DNA of 5,212 nucleotides from Candidatus Latescibacterota bacterium. Its GTDB lineage: Bacteria; JAAXHH01; JABIQT01. The stretch spans positions 1 to 5,212 of the forward strand of contig JABIQT010000999.1 in NCBI GenBank assembly GCA_018667995.1, written 5' to 3'. Every line of letters begins with the position of its first letter. Within the stretch, counting starts at the first letter, position 1. The notes under the pieces were generated by a model, which did no database searches, was not told the DNA's origin, and worked only from the letters and a program-made list of their open reading frames with translations. Below, piece by piece: positions 1-5,212 of the stretch. A program made the translations under genes and the position numbers.

Positions 1-1
1 A

Positions 2-1498
2 GAATTGACGAAGGCCATAGTTTTCGGTCACGAGCATGTGGCAAAAATCAATGAAAAGATTGTTGAGCTCAGGTCTCTGTGCGGCAAGGAGAAACGCACG
101 TACGAGTCTCCTAAATCGGACGGGAACTTGTCGACGCGAGTACATGACGTCGTGCTGCCTCTCGTTCAAGAGGGCAATCGGACAGTTGAGAAGCAGAAAC
201 GTGGAGACCTGTTCGCTCAGGCGGCAGCATTGGCCATTGAGCAGTTGTCCGAGGAGTTTCCTGATCAGGAAGGCACGATAAAGGAGCTCACGAAGGATGT
301 CCAGGCTCACGACATGCACGAGATGATCAAGACTGATGGGCGCCGGGTCGATGGCAGGGGAATGGACGATATTCGCCCTCTCTCATGCGAGATAGCCGTC
401 CTACCCAGGACACACGGCTCGTCATTGTTCTCGAGAGGTGAAACCCAGTGCTTAGGCGTGACGACGTTGGGTAGCAAATTGGACGAAGTCAGGCTCGATG
501 ATCTGGAAGGTGAGACATCAAAGTCCTTCATGCTACATTACAATTTTCCTCCATTCTGTACTGGTGAGGCCCGGCCTTCACGCGGACCACGCCCCCGGGA
601 TATTGGCCATGGCTCTCTTGCAGAACATGCCATTGCTCCTGTTATCCCGTCAGAGGAGGTCTTCCCCTACACGATTCGTATCGTTTCCGAGGTACTAGAA
701 TCAAATAGCTCGTCATCGATGGCATCGGTCTGTGCCGCATCCTTAGCATTGATGGACGCTGGAGTACCAATTAAGAGTCCAGTGGCTGGAGTGAATATCG
801 GTCTCATCCCCGATGCCCCAGACCATCAGTATTTGGTTGATATTCAGGGAGTCGAGGACTTTCTCGGTGGTATGGATTTCAAGGTCGCTGGTACTCGTGA
901 GGGAATAACGGCTGTTCAGATGGACTGTAAGGTACAGGTCGTTAACGAGGAGATCTGTCGCCAGAGCTTTGCACGGGCTCTTAAAGGACGCCTCCATATT
1001 CTCGATGCAATGGATGAAGTAATCAAGGCTCCACGAGAGGAACTCTCGGAACATGCTCCACGAATTATCACCATCAAGGTCAAGCCGGATCAGATAGGTG
1101 GTGTTATCGGGCCGGGCGGCAAGAATATTCGCGGTATCCAGGAAGAAACGGGTACCAAGGTCAACATCGAGAACGATGGGACCATTACGATTGCCGCTGT
1201 TGATGCTGATGCCGGCGAGCAGGCACGTCAGATTATTGCCAATATGACCGAGGAACCTGAAGTGGGTAAGATCTATCAAGGCACCGTCCGGCGTGTGGTC
1301 GAGTTTGGGGCTTTTGTCGAAATTATCCCGGGAACGGATGGGTTAGTTCATATCTCAGAATGGGATAAGGGCCGCACCAACGCTATGGCCGATGTGGCCA
1401 ACGAAGGTGACCAGGTTACCGTGAAGATCATCGGTATTGATGGTGCTTCCGGCAAAATCAAGTTGAGTAGAAAACAGGTATTGACGGAGCAGGAGTGA
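2..1498 (+). CDS. pnp: Polynucleotide phosphorylase (PNPase), C-terminal two thirds, 5' end outside window
   Basis: PNPase is a cytoplasmic trimeric 3'-5' exoribonuclease that phosphorolyses RNA to nucleoside diphosphates and is often part of the degradosome. The frame is open to the left edge, so about 200 N-terminal residues (first RNase PH domain) are missing; the TTG at 5-7 is an internal Leu codon, not a start. Counting that codon as residue 1, I see the tail of the linking helical domain (about 1-108), the second RNase PH domain (about 112-345, opening with DGRRVDGRG), a KH domain (about 352-415, with GPGG at 369-372) and an S1 domain (about 419-492). Catalytic residues matching E. coli D486, D492 and K494 are present as D285, D291 and K293, and the phosphate-binding SSSM is at 236-239. 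Two oddities are P197 where E. coli has R398, and G289 where D490 lies. The C-terminus is short after S1. The stop TGA overlaps the next gene's start by 4 bp. Confidence 0.97.
   Translation, partial: ELTKAIVFGHEHVAKINEKIVELRSLCGKEKRTYESPKSDGNLSTRVHDVVLPLVQEGNRTVEKQKRGDLFAQAAALAIEQLSEEFPDQEGTIKELTKDVQAHDMHEMIKTDGRRVDGRGMDDIRPLSCEIAVLPRTHGSSLFSRGETQCLGVTTLGSKLDEVRLDDLEGETSKSFMLHYNFPPFCTGEARPSRGPRPRDIGHGSLAEHAIAPVIPSEEVFPYTIRIVSEVLESNSSSSMASVCAASLALMDAGVPIKSPVAGVNIGLIPDAPDHQYLVDIQGVEDFLGGMDFKVAGTREGITAVQMDCKVQVVNEEICRQSFARALKGRLHILDAMDEVIKAPREELSEHAPRIITIKVKPDQIGGVIGPGGKNIRGIQEETGTKVNIENDGTITIAAVDADAGEQARQIIANMTEEPEVGKIYQGTVRRVVEFGAFVEIIPGTDGLVHISEWDKGRTNAMADVANEGDQVTVKIIGIDGASGKIKLSRKQVLTEQE
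1486..1489 (+). promoter_or_regulatory. Ribosome binding site for the M16 peptidase
   Basis: GGAG lies inside the last codons of pnp, 5 nt before the GTG at 1495. A second AGGAG at 1491-1495 runs into the start codon and is too close to serve it. The site supports GTG 1495 as the start, since the next in-frame candidate start (GTG at 1561) would remove the conserved first strand of the peptidase. Confidence 0.6.
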
Positions 1499-2778
1499 GC
1501 AAAGTTGTAACGCCGTCCGGTGCTCCAAATCAGAAAACGGTTCTCCCCAGCGGGATCCGGGTGATCTCGGAACATATTCCATCGGTCCATTCAATAACAT
1601 TGGGCGTGTGGATATGGTCCGGTTCACGGTTCGAACGTGAATCGCAACACGGCGTGGCCCATTTCCTTGAACATATGCTGTTCAAGGGGACGGCACGCCG
1701 TGATGCGTTTGAGATAGCTCGAACTATAGAGTCCCAGGGCGGTTATCTGAACGCCTTCACGGGCAAGGAGCTCAACTGCTACTTTGTACGAGTCCTGAAG
1801 GATGCGGACGAAGTCTCCATCGACCTCTTGGCAGACATTCTGCAGAATTCGGTTTTCGATCCCATTGAGACCGAGAAGGAGAAAGGCGTTGTCATAGACG
1901 AGATCAACGGGATGGAGGATACACCCGAAGAACTCGTGCTTGATACCTTTACTGGAATTGTTTGGCAACCCCATACGCTCAGCCGGTCCATTCTTGGAAC
2001 ACCTGACGCCGTTGCATCTTTGAACCCCGATAGCCTACGCGAATACCTCGATTCGCACTATGTCTCGGACCGCGTCTACGTCATCGCGACAGGGGCAGTG
2101 GATCATGACCGGTTGGTACGTTTGGTTGATAAGGCTTTTTCCCTGCCTAAATCATCGAAGGGCGTAGCATTCAGCTCCGTGGAACGTCCCGACCGACAGA
2201 TCGCGGTAGTCTCGAAGGATATTTCGCAGACTCACGTCTGTCTCGGCGGAGTTGGAATACCTTACAACGACACCCGAAAATATGCGCTGTATGTGCTGAA
2301 TACTGTACTGGGTGGCGGTATGACATCCCGCCTGTTTCAGAGCATTCGTGAACAGGCTGGTCTCGCTTACGCAATCTACTCTGATCTTGATTTCTACCAT
2401 GATACTGGTTTGGTTTCTGTCTATGCTGGAACGGACGCAGACGATGTACCATTGGTGCTTGAAGAGGTGTACAAAGAGTGTAATAGGCTCTGCTCAGAGC
2501 CCATAAGTGACGTCGAACTGAAGGACGCCAAATCCCAGCTTACTGGTGGTCTGTTGTTGTCACTTGAGAGTCCCAGTAATATCATGAACAGGCTCGCTCG
2601 GGGCGAGATCTATCTGGATCAGTACGAACCTACAGAGGACAGTATAGCGGCCGTTAACTCAGTTTCCGTGCAGGATGTGCAGGAACTTGCCACAGATCTT
2701 CTGTCGCCCGATCGCTTGTCCCTGGCTGTTGTGGGGCCTATGGATGAGTCCGATATTCTCCCCCTAATTCCAAGCTGA
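1495..2778 (+). CDS. M16B-family zinc metallopeptidase (insulinase / processing-peptidase-like)
   Basis: This is a 427-residue protein of the pitrilysin clan, the usual size of a single-chain M16B subunit with two homologous halves. The inverted zinc motif HFLEH is at 56-60 (ligands H56 and H60, catalytic base E59). The third ligand is E136, 76 residues after H60 as in mitochondrial processing peptidase beta, with the paired acid E129. The C-terminal half has the glycine-rich GGGMTSRLF (273-281) and the R285/Y292 pair, seven residues apart, that completes the active site in this family. It should therefore be catalytically competent. No signal peptide or membrane segment is visible, so it is probably cytoplasmic. 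It starts at GTG overlapping the pnp stop (GTGA) and ends 2 nt before dut. Relatives next to pnp, such as Bacillus MlpA/YmxG, have no settled substrate; none can be deduced here. A noncatalytic role is unlikely because all key residues are kept. Confidence 0.94.
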   Translation: MSKVVTPSGAPNQKTVLPSGIRVISEHIPSVHSITLGVWIWSGSRFERESQHGVAHFLEHMLFKGTARRDAFEIARTIESQGGYLNAFTGKELNCYFVRVLKDADEVSIDLLADILQNSVFDPIETEKEKGVVIDEINGMEDTPEELVLDTFTGIVWQPHTLSRSILGTPDAVASLNPDSLREYLDSHYVSDRVYVIATGAVDHDRLVRLVDKAFSLPKSSKGVAFSSVERPDRQIAVVSKDISQTHVCLGGVGIPYNDTRKYALYVLNTVLGGGMTSRLFQSIREQAGLAYAIYSDLDFYHDTGLVSVYAGTDADDVPLVLEEVYKECNRLCSEPISDVELKDAKSQLTGGLLLSLESPSNIMNRLARGEIYLDQYEPTEDSIAAVNSVSVQDVQELATDLLSPDRLSLAVVGPMDESDILPLIPS

Positions 2779-2780
2779 CT

Positions 2781-3224
2781 ATGGAAGAAATCACCGTACG
2801 AATTGTGAGTAGCCACCCGGGACGGGCCGTACCGGAATATATGAGCTCGGGTGCCGCTGGTCTTGATTTGAGTGCCTCATTAGATGCGCCATTAATCATC
2901 GATCCAGGACAGGTTGCGTTGGTCGGAACAGGAGTTCAGGTTGCAATTCCTCCGGGCTATGAAGGACAAGTTCGTCCGCGTAGCGGACTGGCTATGAAAC
3001 ACCGTCTCGGAATACTGAATAGCCCAGGTACGATAGATTCTGACTACCGTGGAGAAGTTGGTGTTCTGCTCATCAACTTCGGAAGTGACCCATATACCGT
3101 TAATAATGATGACAGGATAGCACAAATGGTGGTTAGCGCCGTTCCGCTGGTCCGTATCGAACGAGTAGAAAGACTCGATCCAACCGAACGTGGCTCTGGT
3201 GGATTTGGTCACACAGGGCAGTAA
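2781..3224 (+). CDS. dut: Deoxyuridine 5'-triphosphate nucleotidohydrolase (dUTPase)
   Basis: It hydrolyses dUTP to dUMP and pyrophosphate, keeping uracil out of DNA and supplying dUMP for thymidylate synthesis. The 147-residue length fits the homotrimeric dUTPase family. All five motifs are present in order: motif 1 AGLDLSA at 26-32, motif 2 RPRSGLA at 65-71, motif 3 GTIDSDYRG at 83-91 with catalytic D86 and uracil-stacking Y89, motif 4 RIAQMVV at 112-118, and the flexible P-loop-like motif 5 RGSGGFGHTGQ at 137-147, which forms the very C-terminus. The His in motif 5 replaces the Ser of E. coli, a substitution I recall from many bacteria. The ATG begins 2 nt after the peptidase stop and has no clear Shine-Dalgarno sequence, so translation is probably coupled to the upstream gene. 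The motif order and DYRG pattern favour dUTPase over the related dCTP deaminase. Confidence 0.97.
   Translation: MEEITVRIVSSHPGRAVPEYMSSGAAGLDLSASLDAPLIIDPGQVALVGTGVQVAIPPGYEGQVRPRSGLAMKHRLGILNSPGTIDSDYRGEVGVLLINFGSDPYTVNNDDRIAQMVVSAVPLVRIERVERLDPTERGSGGFGHTGQ
3215..3218 (+). promoter_or_regulatory. Ribosome binding site deciding the deacetylase start
   Basis: AGGG, within the last codons of dut, is 7 nt before GTG 3226. This spacing favours 3226 over the earlier in-frame GTG codons at 3190 and 3199, which lie inside the coding sequence for dUTPase motif 5 and would add only residues outside the NodB fold. Confidence 0.5.
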
Positions 3225-3225
3225 C

Positions 3226-4020
3226 GTGCCGCTTACATTCCCCGTACTCGTCTACCATAAAGTAGATCCCCGTTTCGAGTTCTCCATCGCTCGCATCTCC
3301 CCAAACCGATTCAAGTCCCACCTCGACTGGCTCCTACGACAAGGCTACCAAACGATTACGATTTCTGAAGCTGCTCGACTGGTCCGTGAAAACCAATTGG
3401 TGCCTGATAAGACAGTCGCAATCGTCTTTGATGATGGTTTTGATGGCATCTATAAGTATGCATGGCCGCTCCTCCGGGAACGTAAAATGACCGCGACCGT
3501 GTTTATGGTCGCGGGATTTGCCGGTAAACAAGATGAATGGGACGTAAAAATAGGATGGCGACGATTTCGGCATCTTTCGTGGGATCAGTTGAGAGAGCTC
3601 AGTGAAGCCGGGATAGAAATCGGCTCCCATTCACTGAATCATCCAGACCTGACCCGCCTCGAGAATGATGCTTTACAGTACGAACTCCGCGAGTCCCGCA
3701 GTATCCTCAAAGAGAAAGTGGGGTGCGATATTAGGGCATTTTCAGTGCCCTTTGGTACGAGTTCGCCCCTCGTTTCGGACTCGGTGATGGACAACGGCTA
3801 CGAAAGCATGGTGGTCGTCAGAAGCGGGCCGTACGAAAAGACGAATAGTGGGATGATAACGTTTGCAGGAGTATGCGTCTATCTCACTACCGGCTACAAT
3901 CGGTTAGAAGGCGCTCTTCAAGGTCGTCCCCCATCGCTTTTGGGTCGGATGGTCCAGAAAGCCATTGGTCAGTGTGCGAGATGGACCCCGCTGGTTAAAG
4001 GCCGCCCGACCTATCCGTAG
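3226..4020 (+). CDS. NodB-fold polysaccharide deacetylase family protein
   Basis: This 264-residue carbohydrate esterase 4-type protein is expected to remove N- or O-acetyl groups from a sugar using a divalent metal. From GTG 3226 the protein enters the fold at once with the PVLVYHKV strand (6-13). Motif 1 is VFDDG at 67-71 (base D69, metal ligand D70) and motif 2 is HSLNHP at 135-140 (metal ligands H135 and H139). Motif 3 is degenerate, FSVPFG at 172-177, lacking the Arg of classical members, and I see no LxH motif 5. This looks like the subgroup with Y-H-K-V at the N-terminus and FxxPFG in motif 3. No signal peptide or membrane helix is visible with either start, unlike exported peptidoglycan deacetylases, so the substrate may be cytoplasmic. 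It starts 1 nt after the dut stop; the longer 276-residue version from GTG 3190 overlaps dut by 35 nt. The C-terminus (about 226-264) is basic. The exact substrate cannot be told. Confidence 0.9.
   Translation: MPLTFPVLVYHKVDPRFEFSIARISPNRFKSHLDWLLRQGYQTITISEAARLVRENQLVPDKTVAIVFDDGFDGIYKYAWPLLRERKMTATVFMVAGFAGKQDEWDVKIGWRRFRHLSWDQLRELSEAGIEIGSHSLNHPDLTRLENDALQYELRESRSILKEKVGCDIRAFSVPFGTSSPLVSDSVMDNGYESMVVVRSGPYEKTNSGMITFAGVCVYLTTGYNRLEGALQGRPPSLLGRMVQKAIGQCARWTPLVKGRPTYP
3491..3514 (+). repeat. Strong GC-rich hairpin inside the deacetylase gene
   Basis: CCGCGACC (3491-3498) and GGTCGCGG (3507-3514) are perfect reverse complements. A G-U pair (3499/3506) and a U-A pair (3500/3505) extend the stem to 10 pairs around a GTTT loop. 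It encodes residues 89-97 of the deacetylase (T-A-T-V-F-M-V-A-G), so it may be a by-product of coding. No T-run follows, so it is not a standard terminator. Confidence 0.6.
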
Positions 4021-4093
4021 GTGGACAGAGTGCATCCCAATCTGTGACCAGTAAGGCGTGTGTGTCATCAACTCTGTTATTAGAACGGATTTT

Positions 4094-4111
4094 ACTTCTT
4101 CCATGAAGAGT
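4094..4111 (+). terminator. Weak terminator-like hairpin after the operon
   Basis: ACT-T-CTTC (4094-4101) pairs with GAAGAGT (4105-4111) around a CAT loop, with one bulged T. The stem is short and not GC-rich, and the following sequence (ACTTTAATTG) is only mildly T-rich. It is the nearest thing to an intrinsic terminator between the operon and leuS, but could be chance. Confidence 0.2.
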
Positions 4112-4167
4112 ACTTTAATTGTTCGCCCTACCGTAAGACCCCCAATTTCCCGTTTTGCACTCCCCCT

Positions 4168-4212
4168 TTCAGGAAAGAATGAGCCAGGTTTTGCTGTCTG
4201 TTCTTCCCTGAA
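4168..4212. repeat. 12-bp near-perfect inverted repeat upstream of the leuS promoter
   Basis: TTCAGGAAAGAA (4168-4179) and TTCTTCCCTGAA (4201-4212) pair at 11 of 12 positions, the only mismatch being A4174/C4206. The 21-nt loop can form an inner AGC/GCT stem (4182-4184 with 4193-4195). The repeat ends 6 bp before the -35 hexamer. It could be a regulator-binding site, or a transcript-end hairpin for the upstream operon, although no T-run follows it. Confidence 0.6.
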
Positions 4213-4218
4213 TTCTGC

Positions 4219-4247
4219 TTGACGATATCTCGTGATCCCCATAGTAT
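4219..4247 (+). promoter_or_regulatory. Sigma70-type promoter for leuS
   Basis: TTGACG (4219-4224, 5 of 6 matches to the -35 consensus) is followed after exactly 17 bp by TAGTAT (4242-4247, 4 of 6 matches to the -10 consensus). No extended -10 TG is present. Transcription would begin near 4253-4255, leaving a leader of about 76-78 nt before the leuS ATG. The position directly upstream of a gene with no closer upstream partner supports it. Confidence 0.6.
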
Positions 4248-4252
4248 TGTGT

Positions 4253-4290
4253 ACCTGTTTACCCACTGCAAATTGCTGCATTTTACAGGT
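4253..4290 (+). promoter_or_regulatory. Hairpin at the predicted 5' end of the leuS leader
   Basis: ACCTGT (4253-4258) is a perfect reverse complement of ACAGGT (4285-4290), and inside it TGCA (4267-4270) can pair with TGCA (4277-4280) around a 6-nt loop, separated by an asymmetric internal loop. If transcription starts at 4253-4255, the stem would sit at the 5' terminus of the mRNA, where such hairpins can protect against decay. No T-box motif is present. Confidence 0.35.
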
Positions 4291-4318
4291 GAATTCCAAC
4301 AGAAATCTACATTGAATT

Positions 4319-4323
4319 GGGAG
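4319..4323 (+). promoter_or_regulatory. Ribosome binding site for leuS
   Basis: GGGAG sits 7 nt before ATG 4331. It decides between two ATGs four bases apart: ATG 4327 is only 3 nt away and reads just 14 codons before a stop, whereas ATG 4331 opens the leuS frame. Confidence 0.75.
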
Positions 4324-4330
4324 TGCATGC

Positions 4331-5212
4331 ATGTCGAGGTTTACGTACGATCCGGCCTCAATCGAGGCTAAGTGGCAGTCCACCTGGGCCGAAAAACAAG
4401 CTTTCAAAACTTCCTCTGATCCTGCTGAATGGGTAGGCAGACCAAAATACTACATTCTGGACATGTTCCCATATCTGTCAGGTGCCGGCTTACATGTAGG
4501 CCATCCGAAAGGCTACACGGCGACTGATGTATTGGCCTGGAAGAGACGGATGGAGGGATTCAATGTCATGCATCCCATGGGATGGGATGCCTTCGGACTG
4601 CCAGCTGAGAGAGCCGCTGTGCGTGACAATATTCATCCTGCGATTATCACAAAGCAAAGTGCCGATGTCTTTCGGAACCAGATCAAGAAACTTGGATTCT
4701 CCTATGACTGGGATCGGGAGATCAATACCTCGGTGCCCGAATTCTATAAATGGACTCAGTGGATTTTTCTGAAACTGTACGAGAAGGATCTCGCTTATTT
4801 GTCTTCGGTGCCAGTCAATTGGTGTCCAGCCCAAGGCACTGTCCTGGCCAATGAGGAAGTAAGAGATGGTCGCTATATTGAAACGGGTGACCCTGTCGAG
4901 CGTCGCTCTATGCAGCAGTGGATGCTCAAAATCACCGCCTATGCTGACCGACTGTTGGACGATTTGGATGAGCTTGATTGGCCAGAGAACTTGAAGGATA
5001 TGCAGCGCAACTGGATAGGTAAATCCCAGGGCGCCGAGGTCACGTTCCGGGTCAAGGACTCCACTGAATCGTTCCAGGTGTTTACGACACGGCCGGACAC
5101 TTTGTTCGGGGCCACCTACTGTGTGTTGGCGCCTGAACATCCTTTGGTTGACGTAGTCACTGGCGCATCGGAAGCCGAGGCTGTACGCGCCTATGTTGAT
5201 ACCGCGCGCAAC
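4331..5212 (+). CDS. leuS: Leucyl-tRNA synthetase, N-terminal part, 3' end outside window
   Basis: This class Ia synthetase charges tRNA-Leu with leucine in the cytoplasm and edits mischarged amino acids. The first 294 codons are present, about a third of a typical bacterial enzyme, and the frame is open to the right edge without interruption. The HIGH signature of the Rossmann fold is HVGH at 55-58, preceded by FPYLSGAGL and followed by [16 protein letters not shown] is at 84-93. The ZN1 region starts at [15 protein letters not shown] (163-177) and lacks the later Cys pair that binds zinc in E. coli, so this module is probably zinc-free. MQRNWIGKS (about 221-229) marks entry to the CP1 editing domain, with its threonine-rich TTRPDT at 252-257; T257 matches E. 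coli T252, which governs editing specificity. The KMSKS loop lies beyond the window. PYLSG has Leu where PYPSG is usual in my memory. It has its own promoter and ribosome binding site, so it is likely transcribed apart from the upstream operon. Confidence 0.97.
   Translation, partial: MSRFTYDPASIEAKWQSTWAEKQAFKTSSDPAEWVGRPKYYILDMFPYLSGAGLHVGHPKGYTATDVLAWKRRMEGFNVMHPMGWDAFGLPAERAAVRDNIHPAIITKQSADVFRNQIKKLGFSYDWDREINTSVPEFYKWTQWIFLKLYEKDLAYLSSVPVNWCPAQGTVLANEEVRDGRYIETGDPVERRSMQQWMLKITAYADRLLDDLDELDWPENLKDMQRNWIGKSQGAEVTFRVKDSTESFQVFTTRPDTLFGATYCVLAPEHPLVDVVTGASEAEAVRAYVDTARN

Larger units (their letters stand above)
4021..4330. other. 310-bp intergenic region between the deacetylase gene and leuS
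   Basis: No protein gene is supported on the + strand; the longest ATG frame is 39 codons (4103-4222) with no ribosome binding site. The left half is pyrimidine-rich on the + strand and has no GC-rich hairpin with a T-run. The right half carries an inverted repeat (4168-4212), a sigma70-like promoter (4219-4247), a leader hairpin (4253-4290) and the leuS ribosome binding site. No tRNA, T-box consensus or other recognised riboswitch was seen. Confidence 0.8.

Noticed and set aside
5-7. TTG at 5 as the start of a short PNPase
   Set aside because: The frame is open to the window edge and the sequence from here is the middle of PNPase, so the gene simply continues from outside the window.
743-1279. 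178-codon minus-strand open frame inside pnp
   Set aside because: It is opposite the catalytic and KH regions of PNPase, which fix the sequence; no domain or ribosome binding site supports it.
3190-3225. Earlier GTG starts (3190 and 3199) for the deacetylase
   Set aside because: They would overlap dUTPase motif 5 and add residues outside the fold; GTG 3226 has an AGGG at 7 nt and follows the dut stop directly.
4103-4222. 39-codon ATG frame in the intergenic gap
   Set aside because: There is no ribosome binding site before it, the product is low in recognisable features, and it runs through the inverted repeat and into the -35 element.
4273-4330. Possible leucine-rich leader peptide or attenuator before leuS (TTG-CTG pair at 4273)
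   Set aside because: Only two adjacent Leu codons, no ribosome binding site, no early stop, and no terminator hairpin with a T-run follow.
4327-4371. Alternative ATG at 4327 for leuS
   Set aside because: It reads only 14 codons before TAA and is 3 nt from the GGGAG, too close; ATG 4331 opens the LeuS frame.
4490-5140. 216-codon minus-strand open frame inside leuS
   Set aside because: It lies entirely opposite a clear, highly conserved leuS frame and its translation shows no recognisable domain; long antisense frames are a common by-product of codon use.

Overview
The window is an ordinary stretch of bacterial housekeeping DNA with all recognisable genes on the + strand. Two blocks are visible. 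Block 1 (1-4020) is a tightly packed operon: the 3' two thirds of pnp (polynucleotide phosphorylase), an M16-family zinc peptidase, dut (dUTPase) and a NodB-fold polysaccharide deacetylase. Junctions are a 4-bp overlap (GTGA), a 2-nt gap and a 1-nt gap, so the four genes are almost certainly co-transcribed and partly translationally coupled. Block 2 starts after a 310-bp gap with a good sigma70-type promoter, a short leader and the first 294 codons of leuS (leucyl-tRNA synthetase), which runs off the right edge.

Organism: a bacterium with standard code, mixed base composition (about half GC by eye), Shine-Dalgarno sites and free use of GTG starts. Protein wording in LeuS (an HVGH signature followed by a GYTATD stretch, and a zinc-less ZN1 domain) and the S1 domain of PNPase recall FCB/PVC-type bacteria (Bacteroidetes/Chlorobi/Marinimicrobia or Planctomycetes/Verrucomicrobia). 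This is only an impression from remembered sequences. A wild or metagenomic marine or soil genome is plausible. No mobile element, tRNA, rRNA or CRISPR was seen.

How the genes relate: the pnp - M16 peptidase - polysaccharide deacetylase association is an old one, known in Bacillus as rpsO-pnpA-ylxY-mlpA. Here the deacetylase comes last and dut sits between it and the peptidase. PNPase degrades RNA, dUTPase cleans the nucleotide pool, and the peptidase and deacetylase have unknown substrates. The conserved neighbourhood is the only hint of a shared role. leuS appears to be an independent unit with its own promoter.

The less expected signals are in non-coding or fine-scale structure: a 12-bp near-perfect inverted repeat just upstream of the leuS promoter, a hairpin at the predicted 5' end of the leuS transcript, a strong GC hairpin inside the deacetylase gene, and two substitutions near the PNPase active site. 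I found no convincing evidence for a wholly new system.
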